Notes under the pieces: generated by a model
Told to the model about the DNA's origin: nothing
The model's input: the letters and a program-made list of their open reading frames with translations, nothing else
Database searches by the model: none
Made by a program: the position numbers and the translations under genes
Shown here: positions 15,777 to 24,272 of the stretch, in pieces
How the letters are laid out: every line of letters begins with the position of its first letter
Numbering within the stretch: the first letter of the stretch is position 1
DNA from: Alcanivorax sp.
GTDB taxonomy: Bacteria > Pseudomonadota > Gammaproteobacteria > Pseudomonadales > Alcanivoracaceae
Reading direction: 5' to 3'
NCBI RefSeq assembly: GCF_002733835.1
Contig: NZ_NVWY01000035.1
Location: forward strand, 1 to 60,826
DNA length: 60,826 nucleotides

Positions 15777-16279
15777 AAGTGATGGTTGACCGCCAGTACC
15801 CCATCGGTGTGGACCGGCTTTACGAAATCCTGACGAGCAAGGCGTTCTATGAGACGCGTTACGAATGGGGCAAGGTGGACAATTACCGCTTTGGGGCCTT
15901 TGAGGATACCCCGCGGGGAAAGTTGATTCAGCTGATTCAGCCCATTGAAATACGCACGGACAAGCTGCCGTCTGTGGCGCGCCGCTTCTTGCCGGAAAGC
16001 GCGGATTTATTGACAGAATTTCTCTGGACGCCGACGACGCAAGCTGGCCGCTACCAGGCCGAGTACCGGTTTGAATTGGGTAATGTGCCCATGAAGATCA
16101 GTGGTGTAATGATCCTCACCGGGGATGACAACGAAGCGGTTCAGCACACCGAGGTGGAAATAAGCAGCTCGGTACCATTGGTAGGGAAAAAACTGGTCTC
16201 GCTTGTCGCACCGAAAATTGACGATGCGCTGGCGGGGGATTACCGGCACACGCTGCGCTACGTGGAAAACTTCGCCTGA
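15773..16279 (+). CDS. DUF2505 (SRPBCC-like) domain protein
   Basis: A 168-residue protein whose start overlaps the previous stop as ATGA. The sequence MKVMVDRQYPIGVDRLYEILTS and the pattern of beta strands with a long C-terminal helix fit DUF2505, a START/SRPBCC-like lipid- or ligand-binding fold. No enzymatic motif is seen. It is the third gene of the overlapping lipase-like / pseudo-GGDEF unit, which suggests it handles a hydrophobic ligand or partners with the hydrolase; that is inference. Confidence 0.75.
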   Translation: MKVMVDRQYPIGVDRLYEILTSKAFYETRYEWGKVDNYRFGAFEDTPRGKLIQLIQPIEIRTDKLPSVARRFLPESADLLTEFLWTPTTQAGRYQAEYRFELGNVPMKISGVMILTGDDNEAVQHTEVEISSSVPLVGKKLVSLVAPKIDDALAGDYRHTLRYVENFA

Positions 16280-16320
16280 GCCTGGTCGGGTTGCGGGCCT
16301 CTCGTTTGTGGAGCGCCGTT

Positions 16321-17133
16321 TTACGGTTCCCTGCGGCGATAGCGCTGTCCGCGTTGCTGCATTTTGCGGTCCCAGTGTTTTCTGAACCAACGTTTTAAGC
16401 GCCATTGCGCCCGGGTCGGCGCTGAGGGCAGATGCAGGGTTGTGCCCGCGGGCTTGTCCAGCATGGCAATGATATCGGCACTCAGAGAGAGGGCAGTATC
16501 CAGGCTGTCACGGGTCTTGCGTTCAAAGCGGGCCTGGCTGAGTGGGTCCGTGGCATCCAGCTGTTGAGACAACTCCCGGTAGAGAGGCAGTGCAATGAGG
16601 GCGGCGCTGACCGGGCTGTTGGCGAGTTCGCTGTTCAGGCTTTCGGTTAGGGCGACAATGCCCGCGTAGGTGCTGCTGCTTGCTGATGTCAGTGGCCCGG
16701 CCAGTAAACCGCAATCGGGCACCACATTAATAATTTTTCCGCTCCCTTGTTTCTTCATGGCCGTCAGAGCACGTTGGCAGCTGTGTACCACGTGCATCAT
16801 TTGCAGGTTGGCCAGGCCTTGCCATTGCGGCCCCTGGGTGGCTTCAAAAGGCCCCACCAGCAGCTTTCCGGGCAAATTGATAACCACATCCAGCTGCTGC
16901 CAGCGGCGCAGAACCCGATTTATACCCCGTTGAATATCCTGTGAATCGCCCGCGGTTGTTTCAATGAAAAGCGCTTCATGGCCCGCTTCATGCAGGCTGC
17001 GGCACAAGGCATTGCCGGTGCGAGTGTCGTCACTGGCGATGGCAATACGATAGTGCCCAGCGGCAGTGTGGGCCAGGGCCTGGCCGAGCGGGCTGCAGCC
17101 GCGAGTGATAAGGAGGGTGGGCGATTGTTTCAA
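16321..17133 (-). CDS. Degenerate short-chain dehydrogenase/reductase
   Basis: A 270-residue SDR-fold protein with altered signatures. The cofactor loop reads TRGCSPLG (10-17) instead of TGxxxGxG, and NNAG is INLPG. The active-site region has Y156 in STYAGIV, but the Lys four residues later is Val 160. The usual catalytic Ser strand is NVVPD. It may be a pseudo-enzyme or use other chemistry. It starts with TTG at 17133, preceded by GGAGA. It is divergent from a small membrane protein gene, and the shared 113-base promoter region carries the two DesT-like palindromes, pointing to control by a TetR-type fatty-acid sensor. Confidence 0.78.
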   Translation of the reverse strand: MKQSPTLLITRGCSPLGQALAHTAAGHYRIAIASDDTRTGNALCRSLHEAGHEALFIETTAGDSQDIQRGINRVLRRWQQLDVVINLPGKLLVGPFEATQGPQWQGLANLQMMHVVHSCQRALTAMKKQGSGKIINVVPDCGLLAGPLTSASSSTYAGIVALTESLNSELANSPVSAALIALPLYRELSQQLDATDPLSQARFERKTRDSLDTALSLSADIIAMLDKPAGTTLHLPSAPTRAQWRLKRWFRKHWDRKMQQRGQRYRRREP

Positions 17134-17173
17134 CGTGTCTCCATGTGCAAGAAGCAGAACAAAAAATAATTTT

Positions 17174-17220
17174 GTGAACAGGTGTTGACTTGGCGGATTA
17201 TAAAGTTAACATATGTTCAC
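17174..17220. promoter_or_regulatory. Promoter with two DesT-like 16-bp operators
   Basis: GTGAACAGGTGTTGAC (17174-17189) and GTTAACATATGTTCAC (17205-17220) share the form GTnAACAnnTGTTnAC, with centres 31 bp apart. They overlap the -35 (TTGACT, 17185-17190) and -10 (TAACAT, 17207-17212) of a plus-strand promoter with a 16-base spacer. The first palindrome closely resembles the Pseudomonas DesT operator as I remember it (GTGAACGCTTGTTGAC). A repressor here would block the plus-strand gene and perhaps the divergent SDR gene. Confidence 0.62.
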
Positions 17221-17246
17221 ATGAAGCATTTAAGGGAGCAATTGTT

Positions 17247-17456
17247 ATGACTTTATTCTTTCGTTTGTTTAAAGACACCCTGGCCTTGATGATTGCGATT
17301 GCCGTGACGGTTTTGATCGTGGCGGGGCTTGGAAACAACGGTGAAAACCTGTTTTCCGTAATGCTGGCGTTTGCCTGCATGGTGCCTGTTATTGCCAGTG
17401 CTGCAGTTGCCATCAAGCGCGACTGGGATAATGGCGGGTTTGCGCACGCATTCTAA
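17247..17456 (+). CDS. Small two-helix membrane protein
   Basis: A 69-residue protein with two hydrophobic segments, about residues 9-27 and 36-54, joined by a short polar loop, and a charged tail (KRDWDNGG). No family is recognised. The ATG at 17247 has GGGAG 8 bases upstream; an in-frame ATG at 17190 lies inside the promoter and is rejected. The gene has a good promoter under two palindromic operators, so it appears to be tightly regulated. A role in the lipid response is a guess from the operator. Confidence 0.65.
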   Translation: MTLFFRLFKDTLALMIAIAVTVLIVAGLGNNGENLFSVMLAFACMVPVIASAAVAIKRDWDNGGFAHAF

Positions 17457-18787
17457 GGCTGTTCACTGGCGGTTGCATCTCGGCCCGCTTGCCCGCCTGT
17501 TGTCGTTACCGATTCCATCTCGGAGACCGGTAGCGACAATACCTGTTCTTCTCCCTCACTGCGTGCCAGCACCACGGTGACCACGCTGTCGCCCCAGACG
17601 TTGACCGCAGTGCGGCACATGTCCAGCACGCGATCGGTGACCAGAATCAGCCCAATGGCTTCTGCCGGCAGGCCGATGGCGCCAAGAATCACCGTAATCG
17701 CTACCAGTGATGCAGCGGGAATGCTGGCCACGCCGATGGAGGTGAGCAGGGCGGTGATCACAATCATGAACTGGGTGGTCAACGACAAGTCCATGCCGTA
17801 GGCCTGGGCAATGAACATGGCCGCCACGCACTCGTACAATGCGGTTCCGTCCATGTTGACGGTGGCACCCAATGGCAGCACGAAGCTGCTGGTGCGAGTC
17901 GATACACCGGAGCGTTTTTGTACACATTCCATGGTCAGAGGCAGCGTAGCGGCTGAACTGGCGGAGGAAAACGCGGTGAGCAGCGCTGGCGTCATGGCCT
18001 GAATATGGCGAAGTGGCGAGCGCTTGGTCGCCAGCGCAATCAGGATCGGCATGAAAACAAAAGCATGCAGGCCCAGTGCTACCAGTACGGTGAGGAAGAA
18101 CCAGGCAAGCGGCTCAATGGCATCCATACCGGTGCGGGTTACCGTGGCGGCTATTAGCGCAAATACGCCCAGGGGCGTGAAACGAATGACCAGCATGGTG
18201 ATTTTCATCACCACTTGGTAAATGCCATCGATAATGTTGCGCAGGCTCTGGCCGGAGGGGTTGCGTTCGGTTCGCAGAAAAAAACCGAACAGCAGCGAAA
18301 AGACGATCAGCCCAAGCATTTGGCCATTGGCGGCGGCCGCTATCAGGTTAGGCGGCAGCATCTGGCGGAGAATATCAGTGAAATCGCCGGCCCCGCGGCC
18401 TTCAATTTTGGCCAGCGCATCCTCGGTTTCTGTGGCCAGACCGAGTAATTCACGTGCGGGCTGATCGTTGATAATGCCAGGGCTGAACAGATTGACCACG
18501 ATGAGGCCGATCAGCACGGCTACCAGAGTGGTAGTCATGTACAGGGCCACGGTTTTCAGGCCCATTCGGCCCAGATTCTGCCCATCACCGACGCCCACCA
18601 TGCCGTTGATAATGGCTGTCACAATCAACGGAATGACGACCATTTTAAGGGCATTGATAAACAGGGTTCCCACCAGATCGTAGCCGCTGAGCACAGGCAG
18701 CCCGAGTAGCGTACTGGATTCGGTGGTGAAACTGCCTGCCAGTGCGCCGGCCAGCATGGCAATGAATATCTGGTGGTGTAATTTCAC
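17453..18787 (-). CDS. Dicarboxylate/amino acid:cation symporter
   Basis: An inner-membrane transporter of the DAACS family (GltP/DctA group), 444 residues with about eight membrane helices and two re-entrant loops. The hairpin motif FSSASSAATLPLTMECVQK and the substrate/Na binding motif NMDGTALYE are clear. The exact substrate, glutamate, aspartate or C4-dicarboxylate, cannot be read. I chose the GTG at 18787 with GGGGGAGA before it; the open frame extends to an ATG at 18817 with no good ribosome site. Its 3' end overlaps the end of the small membrane protein gene on the other strand by four bases. Confidence 0.92.
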   Translation of the reverse strand: MKLHHQIFIAMLAGALAGSFTTESSTLLGLPVLSGYDLVGTLFINALKMVVIPLIVTAIINGMVGVGDGQNLGRMGLKTVALYMTTTLVAVLIGLIVVNLFSPGIINDQPARELLGLATETEDALAKIEGRGAGDFTDILRQMLPPNLIAAAANGQMLGLIVFSLLFGFFLRTERNPSGQSLRNIIDGIYQVVMKITMLVIRFTPLGVFALIAATVTRTGMDAIEPLAWFFLTVLVALGLHAFVFMPILIALATKRSPLRHIQAMTPALLTAFSSASSAATLPLTMECVQKRSGVSTRTSSFVLPLGATVNMDGTALYECVAAMFIAQAYGMDLSLTTQFMIVITALLTSIGVASIPAASLVAITVILGAIGLPAEAIGLILVTDRVLDMCRTAVNVWGDSVVTVVLARSEGEEQVLSLPVSEMESVTTTGGQAGRDATASEQP

Positions 18788-18882
18788 TGTCTCCCCCTGG
18801 TGGCCATCAATGGCCACCCCTGCCTTTGCTTATTCGATCCCTGAGAGTACCTGATCCTGTCTCGGTGCACAGTGGGGCAGTG

Positions 18883-19515
18883 CTACATCAAGGTTTGCAG
18901 GGCCTCCTTGTCATCCAGTCGGTTCAGCGTTGCCTGGTACGCCGCCTTGAGTTGTCGATCCGCCTCGACAGGGCCCAGCCGTTCGCATAGCAGTACATAG
19001 GTGCGGTTCAGTTGGTCTCGCAAGCTGGTCAAGGGTAGGGGGCTCAGTGATTGGTCCGGTGATTGTAGCCAGTATTCCATGGTCAGGCGGGTTTCGGCGC
19101 TAACGCTGGCCTGGCGCAGTTGTGCACCCAAATCCAGCTGTAACTGGCTGGCTACCCGTTTGCCAAGCCCTTGCCACAGGGCCTGGAGCAGGCACTGAAA
19201 CGCATGGGTGCAGGGGTGCGCTTCGGTGTGGTTGTAGTTGCTGTTGGCCAATGGATCGGCGGCCAGTTCGCTGTCGGAAAGCGTCATCGCTTGCACCAGG
19301 CTCATGTGAATATGGTGGCGCCGTTCGCCCAGGTCGAACAGGCGACACAGATCGCTGACAAAGCCCTGCAGGGAAAAGCTGGGTCGCTCCGCGTAATGCT
19401 GCTGCCAGTGGCTGACCGCCTCCAGCAGGACCGGCTCATTCATGTAGGGCGTAAGGCCGGTGACGATAGCGCGCCGTCGACGCTGGACGCTTTGGTTGAT
19501 GGGTGCGGAGCTCAT
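18883..19515 (-). CDS. Uncharacterised protein coupled to amt
   Basis: A 210-residue, mostly helical, soluble protein that I do not recognise. It is rich in Leu, Gln and Arg with no signal peptide, cysteine cluster or enzymatic motif. The ATG overlaps the stop of the ammonium transporter gene (ATGA), so it is co-translated with it. In many proteobacteria amt is paired with the PII gene glnK; this protein does not look like PII (it is twice as long and lacks the T-loop pattern). A role in ammonium transport control is a context guess. Confidence 0.65.
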   Translation of the reverse strand: MSSAPINQSVQRRRRAIVTGLTPYMNEPVLLEAVSHWQQHYAERPSFSLQGFVSDLCRLFDLGERRHHIHMSLVQAMTLSDSELAADPLANSNYNHTEAHPCTHAFQCLLQALWQGLGKRVASQLQLDLGAQLRQASVSAETRLTMEYWLQSPDQSLSPLPLTSLRDQLNRTYVLLCERLGPVEADRQLKAAYQATLNRLDDKEALQTLM

Positions 19516-20837
19516 GGGTGTTGCTCCTGACCGTGGGCCCTGTCTGGATTATAGGTTTCGCTGCTATAGAGCGTGTTCTGGGGAAATTCCGGGTAGCCGG
19601 TTTCGGCGTGCTCGCTGAGATCCAGTCCCCGTTGTTCATGCAGCGCCGGCGCCCGCAAGCCGGCAAGAATAGATACCAGCATGTACATGATTAGCGCGGT
19701 GAAGAATGCCCAGCCGAATGCCACGATCACGCCCAGCAGCTGCACCATCACACGTTGGCCATTGAACAGGTCGCCGTCATAGAAGAGGCCGGCAGCCAGG
19801 GTGCCCCAGGCGCCGGCGAAGGCATGTACAGGGACTGCACCGACCACGTCATCCAGGCGAAACGCGAGTAGGATTCGGGCACCGAAGGCCGCCAGCGCGC
19901 CAGCTACCAGGCCGGTGATGATGGCGAAGCCCGGTGTCATGACTGCGCAGCCGGCGGTCACCGCCACCAGCCCCGCCAGGCTGCCATTCACGGTTTCTGT
20001 CAGTAATACCGGGCGGCGACTTGCCATCCGGTAGATAACGCTGCCCACGGCACCGGCCGCGGCGGCCAGCTGGGTATTCAGGTTCACCTTGGCGATATCC
20101 ACGCTGGCAGAGAGGGTCGAGCCCCCGTTGAAGCCAAACCAGCCGAACCAGAGTATGAAACCGCCCAATGCCACATAGGAAAGGTTATGGCCGGGAATGG
20201 TGCGTGGCTTGCCTTGGTTGTCGAAACGCCCAAGTCGCGGGCCTACCACCAGAATACCGGCCAGTGCACACCAGCCGCCGATACTGTGGACCACCGTGGA
20301 GCCGGCGAAATCAATAAAGCCCATCTGGGCGAGCCAGCCATTGCTGTTCCAGGCCCAGTTGCCGAACAGCGGATAAATAAGGCCGGTGATCACCACCGCG
20401 CCACACAAATAGCCCACGTAGCGGGTGCGCTCTGCCATGGCTCCTGAGGCGATGGTGGCGGCGGTAGCCGCGAACATGATCTGGAAAAGGAGCATGGCCC
20501 AGGTACTGCCATCGGCCTGGTTGAGCATGAACTGGTCCTGCCCGAACCAGCCATTGGTGCTGGTGCCGAACATCAGCCCGAAACCCACGGCCCAGAACAC
20601 CAGTGTGCCGACACACAGGTCCATGTAGTTCTTCATGACCACGTTCAGTGAGTTCTTCGCCCGGCTCAGGCCGCTCTCAAGCAGTGCAAAACCCGCTTGC
20701 ATGAAGAACACCAGCGCCGCAGCGATAGCAATCCAGACTGTATCGGTGGCGGTCAGGGTGTCGGCGTTGGCGAACTCGGGAAGAATCAGCAGAGAAAGCC
20801 AGTGATAGCGTCGCAGCAGCATAGCGGTGAATCCCAT
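19512..20837 (-). CDS. amt: Ammonium transporter
   Basis: An Amt/MEP/Rh channel of 441 residues with a short hydrophobic leader and about eleven membrane helices. Diagnostic stretches include FFMQAGFALLESG, AKNSLNVVMKN, the family motif FAGSTVVHSIGGW carrying the first pore His, and VPVHAFAGAWGTLA carrying the second. It passes ammonium into the cell. The start could also be the internal ATG five codons later. The usual partner glnK is absent; instead an unknown 210-residue protein is coupled to its 3' end. Confidence 0.94.
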   Translation of the reverse strand: MGFTAMLLRRYHWLSLLILPEFANADTLTATDTVWIAIAAALVFFMQAGFALLESGLSRAKNSLNVVMKNYMDLCVGTLVFWAVGFGLMFGTSTNGWFGQDQFMLNQADGSTWAMLLFQIMFAATAATIASGAMAERTRYVGYLCGAVVITGLIYPLFGNWAWNSNGWLAQMGFIDFAGSTVVHSIGGWCALAGILVVGPRLGRFDNQGKPRTIPGHNLSYVALGGFILWFGWFGFNGGSTLSASVDIAKVNLNTQLAAAAGAVGSVIYRMASRRPVLLTETVNGSLAGLVAVTAGCAVMTPGFAIITGLVAGALAAFGARILLAFRLDDVVGAVPVHAFAGAWGTLAAGLFYDGDLFNGQRVMVQLLGVIVAFGWAFFTALIMYMLVSILAGLRAPALHEQRGLDLSEHAETGYPEFPQNTLYSSETYNPDRAHGQEQHP

Positions 20838-20975
20838 TCGTCATTGGTGATGAGAAGAGGGGACTGCAACCGCTGTGCCAGCGCGTATAGCCGATAGAAT
20901 CAGGGCTTCTTAGTTCTTTTGTATTAACGGGTGCCCTGTTGTGGTGCTGAGGTTGTTTGTGGTGCGCGGGGTGCC

Positions 20976-21455
20976 CTATGCGGTGGCATCCACGGGCTGG
21001 CTTATCTGCCGGATAAGCTGGAGCTGTCGTTCAGACACTTTTTGCACCGACAGGCGAGGTCGCACCACCAGCTCCATGTCAGCAAATTCGGGGTGATGCT
21101 TGATCTGTTTCAGTGTTAATGGCTGAGGGTATAGGCAGGCAAACTGTATATCGGCCTGGTACCAGCGGGGCATCTCACGGGTGCTGCGTGGGTCATAGCC
21201 ATCTGAAGCAGGGTCAAACTGGGTTGGATCGGGGTAGGGGGCGCTGGTGACGCGAGCTTCGCCAACGATGGCGGGCACCGCACAACTGGAATGGTAGATC
21301 AGCACCGTATCGCCGGCTTTCATTTCATCGCGTAGCCGGTTGCGAGCCTGGTAGTTGCGCACGCCATCCCAGCCACTGGTGGCATTTTTGCTGTTGCGCA
21401 GATCATCGATGCTGAAAGCATCCGGTTCTGTTTTTAATAACCAGATAGTGCTCAC
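20976..21455 (-). CDS. EVE domain protein
   Basis: A 159-residue single EVE domain (thymocyte nuclear protein 1 type, PUA-like fold). The start STIWLLKTEPDAFSIDDL and the stretch GVRNYQARNRLRDEMKAGD are nearly family-standard. EVE domains are thought to read modified bases in nucleic acids. The frame runs upstream, but the GTG at 21455 sits in a GTGA overlap with the previous gene's stop and gives the expected N-terminus. It is translated together with the uncharacterised gene at 21452-21826. Confidence 0.9.
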   Translation of the reverse strand: MSTIWLLKTEPDAFSIDDLRNSKNATSGWDGVRNYQARNRLRDEMKAGDTVLIYHSSCAVPAIVGEARVTSAPYPDPTQFDPASDGYDPRSTREMPRWYQADIQFACLYPQPLTLKQIKHHPEFADMELVVRPRLSVQKVSERQLQLIRQISQPVDATA

Positions 21456-21826
21456 TCCTGAGGATGATGTTTGAGAAGGCACTCTTTGGCCTGGTTGATG
21501 CTGCCACAAATGTAAACGGGAAAGGCCGGCTTGTTAAGCTTCAACATCATATTGGCATAGGTACGGTTGAGTATACTTTCCAGGACCATGGCCTTGGCCT
21601 CGGTAATTTGCGCAAAATCCTCGCCACAGGAATAGCGCGCGGCGGTGTAATCCAGCCCTTTGATTTGGCCGACGTAGATGGTGAGCTGTTTACGCTGTTG
21701 GTGCTGATTGAACAAACGTAGCCGCTGCCGGTAAATGGACAATTGAACGCGCATATCCACCTGGGTGCCTTTCTTTAGCTCGACCAGGGCGAAGGGGCCC
21801 TCCTGCGTTACCGTAACCGCACTCAT
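21452..21826 (-). CDS. Uncharacterised protein coupled to the EVE gene
   Basis: A 124-residue protein of no family I recognise. It mixes beta-like strands (FALVELKKGTQVDMRVQL, KQLTIYVGQIKG) with a helical middle and has two Cys (RYSCGED, YICGS). No signal or membrane segment is present. The GTG of the EVE protein overlaps its stop, so the pair is co-translated, suggesting a joint role, perhaps in RNA or DNA modification sensing; that is inference only. Confidence 0.65.
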   Translation of the reverse strand: MSAVTVTQEGPFALVELKKGTQVDMRVQLSIYRQRLRLFNQHQQRKQLTIYVGQIKGLDYTAARYSCGEDFAQITEAKAMVLESILNRTYANMMLKLNKPAFPVYICGSINQAKECLLKHHPQE

Positions 21827-21986
21827 TACTGTCCCTTTACTGCAAGCGTGACAGGCTTTTATAACCGATTCTGTGCTAATCTTCAGCGCTTCTTTTTGCT
21901 GGTGTTCGTCAACGGTGCAGGATCAGGGGTGATCGGCGCAGTTGTCAGTAGCGTGTTGTCGGTGGAGTGTTGGTGGAGGTAGATGC

Positions 21987-22916
21987 GTGATCAGTTCGCA
22001 ACAACAGAATGAGGCCATGGCCGCCCTGCAAACTGTCCGCGACTGTTTGCGTTTCGGCGAAAGCATGCTGCGCAGTGGCGGGGTGTTCTTTGGCCACGGT
22101 AACGATGACCCCTGGGATGAAGCCCTGGCGCTGTTGATGCATCAGCTGGCGTTGCCTCTACAGAGTGACCCTCGGATTCTCGATGCCCGTTTGCTGCCCT
22201 CTGAAATCAGTGGGTATGTGAGTCAACTGGTTAAGCGGGTGAATGATCGTGTCCCGGTTCCTTATCTGACCCATGAAGCCTGGTTTTGCGGCCTGCCGTT
22301 CTATGTGGATGAGCGGGTGCTGATACCGCGTTCGCCGCTGGCCGAGCTGATTGAGCAGTCCTTTACGCCCTGGGTCGATCCTGAGCGAGTGCATCGGGTG
22401 CTGGATTTATGCACCGGTAGTGGCTGTATCGCGATTGCCTGTGCCTACGCGTTTGAGCATGCGCAGGTGGATGGCAGTGATATCAGTGCCGAGGCCCTGG
22501 CCGTGTGTGAGGAAAACATCCAGCGTCATGGGCTTGGCGAACAGGTGCGGGCGCTACAATCCGATGGGCTGGCCGCGGTGGATGGCCCCTATGACCTGAT
22601 TGTCTCCAACCCGCCCTATGTGGATGCCCAGGATATGGCGAATCTGCCAGATGAGTACCGCCATGAGCCGGAGCTGGCGCTGGCGTCTGGAGATGACGGT
22701 CTCGACTTCACGCGCCAGCTGTTACTGGATGCACCGGATCGGCTCACTGAAGACGGTGTGCTGATTGTGGAAGTGGGCAACAGTTGGGAGGCCATGCTGG
22801 CGGCTTGGCCCCAGGTGCCGTTTTTTTGGTTCGAATTCGAGCGGGGAGGGCATGGGGTGTTCATGCTTACCCGCGCACAGCTGCTAGAATACCGTGATGA
22901 CCTGCTGGCTCATTGA
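21987..22916 (+). CDS. prmB: 50S ribosomal protein L3 glutamine methyltransferase
   Basis: Methylates a conserved glutamine of ribosomal protein L3 using S-adenosylmethionine. It has 309 residues, the usual PrmB length. The SAM-binding motif is VLDLCTGSGCIAIA and the catalytic motif is SNPPYVDAQDM, both typical of the HemK/PrmB group; the PRSPLAELIE stretch separates PrmB from PrmC. The GTG at 21987 follows GGAGGT by 6 bases, so I prefer it to the earlier ATG at 21942. prmB next to aroC is a common gammaproteobacterial arrangement. Confidence 0.93.
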   Translation: MISSQQQNEAMAALQTVRDCLRFGESMLRSGGVFFGHGNDDPWDEALALLMHQLALPLQSDPRILDARLLPSEISGYVSQLVKRVNDRVPVPYLTHEAWFCGLPFYVDERVLIPRSPLAELIEQSFTPWVDPERVHRVLDLCTGSGCIAIACAYAFEHAQVDGSDISAEALAVCEENIQRHGLGEQVRALQSDGLAAVDGPYDLIVSNPPYVDAQDMANLPDEYRHEPELALASGDDGLDFTRQLLLDAPDRLTEDGVLIVEVGNSWEAMLAAWPQVPFFWFEFERGGHGVFMLTRAQLLEYRDDLLAH

Positions 22917-23011
22917 GGCAGCCTTGCTGAAGAGCACCTTGTCAGCTTAAAGCGATTTAACGGGTTTTCGTGGCAGAGCATTGATTTCAATAATTTTTTA
23001 AGAGGGGCAGC

Positions 23012-24103
23012 ATGTCCGGTAACAGTTTCGGTGAGCGTTTTCGCATTACCACCTTCGGTGAAAGTCATGGCCCCGCCCTGGGCGCTATCGTGGACGGCTG
23101 CCCCCCGGGCCTAGAAATCAGTGAAGCGGACCTGCAGGTTGAGCTGGACCGCCGTAAGCCGGGTACCAGCCGTTATACCACCCAGCGGCGCGAGCCGGAT
23201 CAGGTAAAAATCCTCTCCGGGGTGTTCGAAGGCAAGACCACCGGCACGTCCATTGGCTTGCTGATCGAGAATACCGACCAGAAATCCAAGGATTACTCCA
23301 ACATCGCCGGCACGTTCCGGCCTGGCCATGCGGATTACACCTACACCCAGAAATACGGTTTCCGTGATTACCGCGGCGGCGGACGTTCCTCTGCCCGGGA
23401 AACGGCCATGCGCGTGGCCGGCGGCGCCATTGCCCGCAAATTCCTGGAGCAGCGCCTGGGCATTCGTATCTATGGTGGCTGCACCCGGATTGGTGATGTG
23501 AAGGCCGAGTCCTGTGACTGGTCGGCGGTGAACAACAATCCGTTCTTCTTCCCGGATGAGAGTAAGGTGCCGGCCCTGGAAGACCTGATCAATGCACTGC
23601 GCAAAGACGGCTCTTCCATCGGTGCCCGCGTGGAAGTGTTTGCCGATGGGGTGCCGCCCGGTTGGGGCGAGCCGGTTTTTGATCGCATTGACGCGGATCT
23701 TGCCAAGGCAATGATGTCCATCAATGCGGTGAAAGGGGTGGAAGTCGGTGACGGCTTTGCCGTGGTGAACCAGCGCGGTGAGCAACATCGTGATGAAATG
23801 ACCCCGGACGGTTTTTTGAGTAACCATGCCGGCGGCGTGCTGGGTGGCATCAGCTCCGGGCAGACCGTTCGTGTGGCCATGGCGCTCAAGCCCACCTCCA
23901 GCATTCTGATTCCCGGCAAGAGCGTCGGACTGGACGGTGAAGCTGCCGAGGTGGTGACCAAGGGGCGCCATGATCCTTGTGTCGGGGTCCGTGCTACGCC
24001 CATTGCCGAAGCCATGCTGGCTATCGTGCTGATGGATCACTATCTGCGCCACCGTGGTCAGAATGGGGATGTGGTGCCGCCGTTCGCACCGATTCCGGGC
24101 TGA
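23012..24103 (+). CDS. aroC: Chorismate synthase
   Basis: Catalyses the last step of the shikimate pathway, from 5-enolpyruvylshikimate 3-phosphate to chorismate, needing reduced FMN. The three signatures are present: [18 protein letters not shown] at the N-terminus, the [13 protein letters not shown] block, and [17 protein letters not shown] near the end. Length of 363 residues is normal. AGAGGGG precedes the ATG. Chorismate feeds the trpFBA genes about 13 kb downstream, though no co-regulation is implied. Confidence 0.97.
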   Translation: MSGNSFGERFRITTFGESHGPALGAIVDGCPPGLEISEADLQVELDRRKPGTSRYTTQRREPDQVKILSGVFEGKTTGTSIGLLIENTDQKSKDYSNIAGTFRPGHADYTYTQKYGFRDYRGGGRSSARETAMRVAGGAIARKFLEQRLGIRIYGGCTRIGDVKAESCDWSAVNNNPFFFPDESKVPALEDLINALRKDGSSIGARVEVFADGVPPGWGEPVFDRIDADLAKAMMSINAVKGVEVGDGFAVVNQRGEQHRDEMTPDGFLSNHAGGVLGGISSGQTVRVAMALKPTSSILIPGKSVGLDGEAAEVVTKGRHDPCVGVRATPIAEAMLAIVLMDHYLRHRGQNGDVVPPFAPIPG

Positions 24104-24190
24104 GACAGCGCCAGACGCTGGAGGCTTGAGGCCAGACAAAGAAAACGAAAAGACGCTTGAGGCGAAGAATGGCGATTTTATGCTGATTAG

Positions 24191-24245
24191 CGTCAGGCGT
24201 CAGGCGTCAGGCGTCAGGCGTCAGGCGTCAGGCGTCAGGCGTCAT
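24191..24245 (+). repeat. Heptamer tandem repeat (CGTCAGG)7
   Basis: Seven exact copies of CGTCAGG from 24191 to 24239, followed by a partial eighth (CGTCA). It lies between aroC and the MFS gene, about 28 bases before the MFS ATG at 24273. An ATG at 24180 is in frame with the MFS gene through the repeat, so copy changes would shift that frame. Related GCGTCAGGC sequence occurs at 50728-50775. Confidence 0.93.
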
Positions 24246-24272
24246 CCCTGTCAAGCGCAAGGTTCCTCTTTC

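Noticed and set aside
24191..24245. The tandem repeat as a CRISPR array.
   Set aside because: Repeats are 7 bases with no spacers and there are no cas genes.
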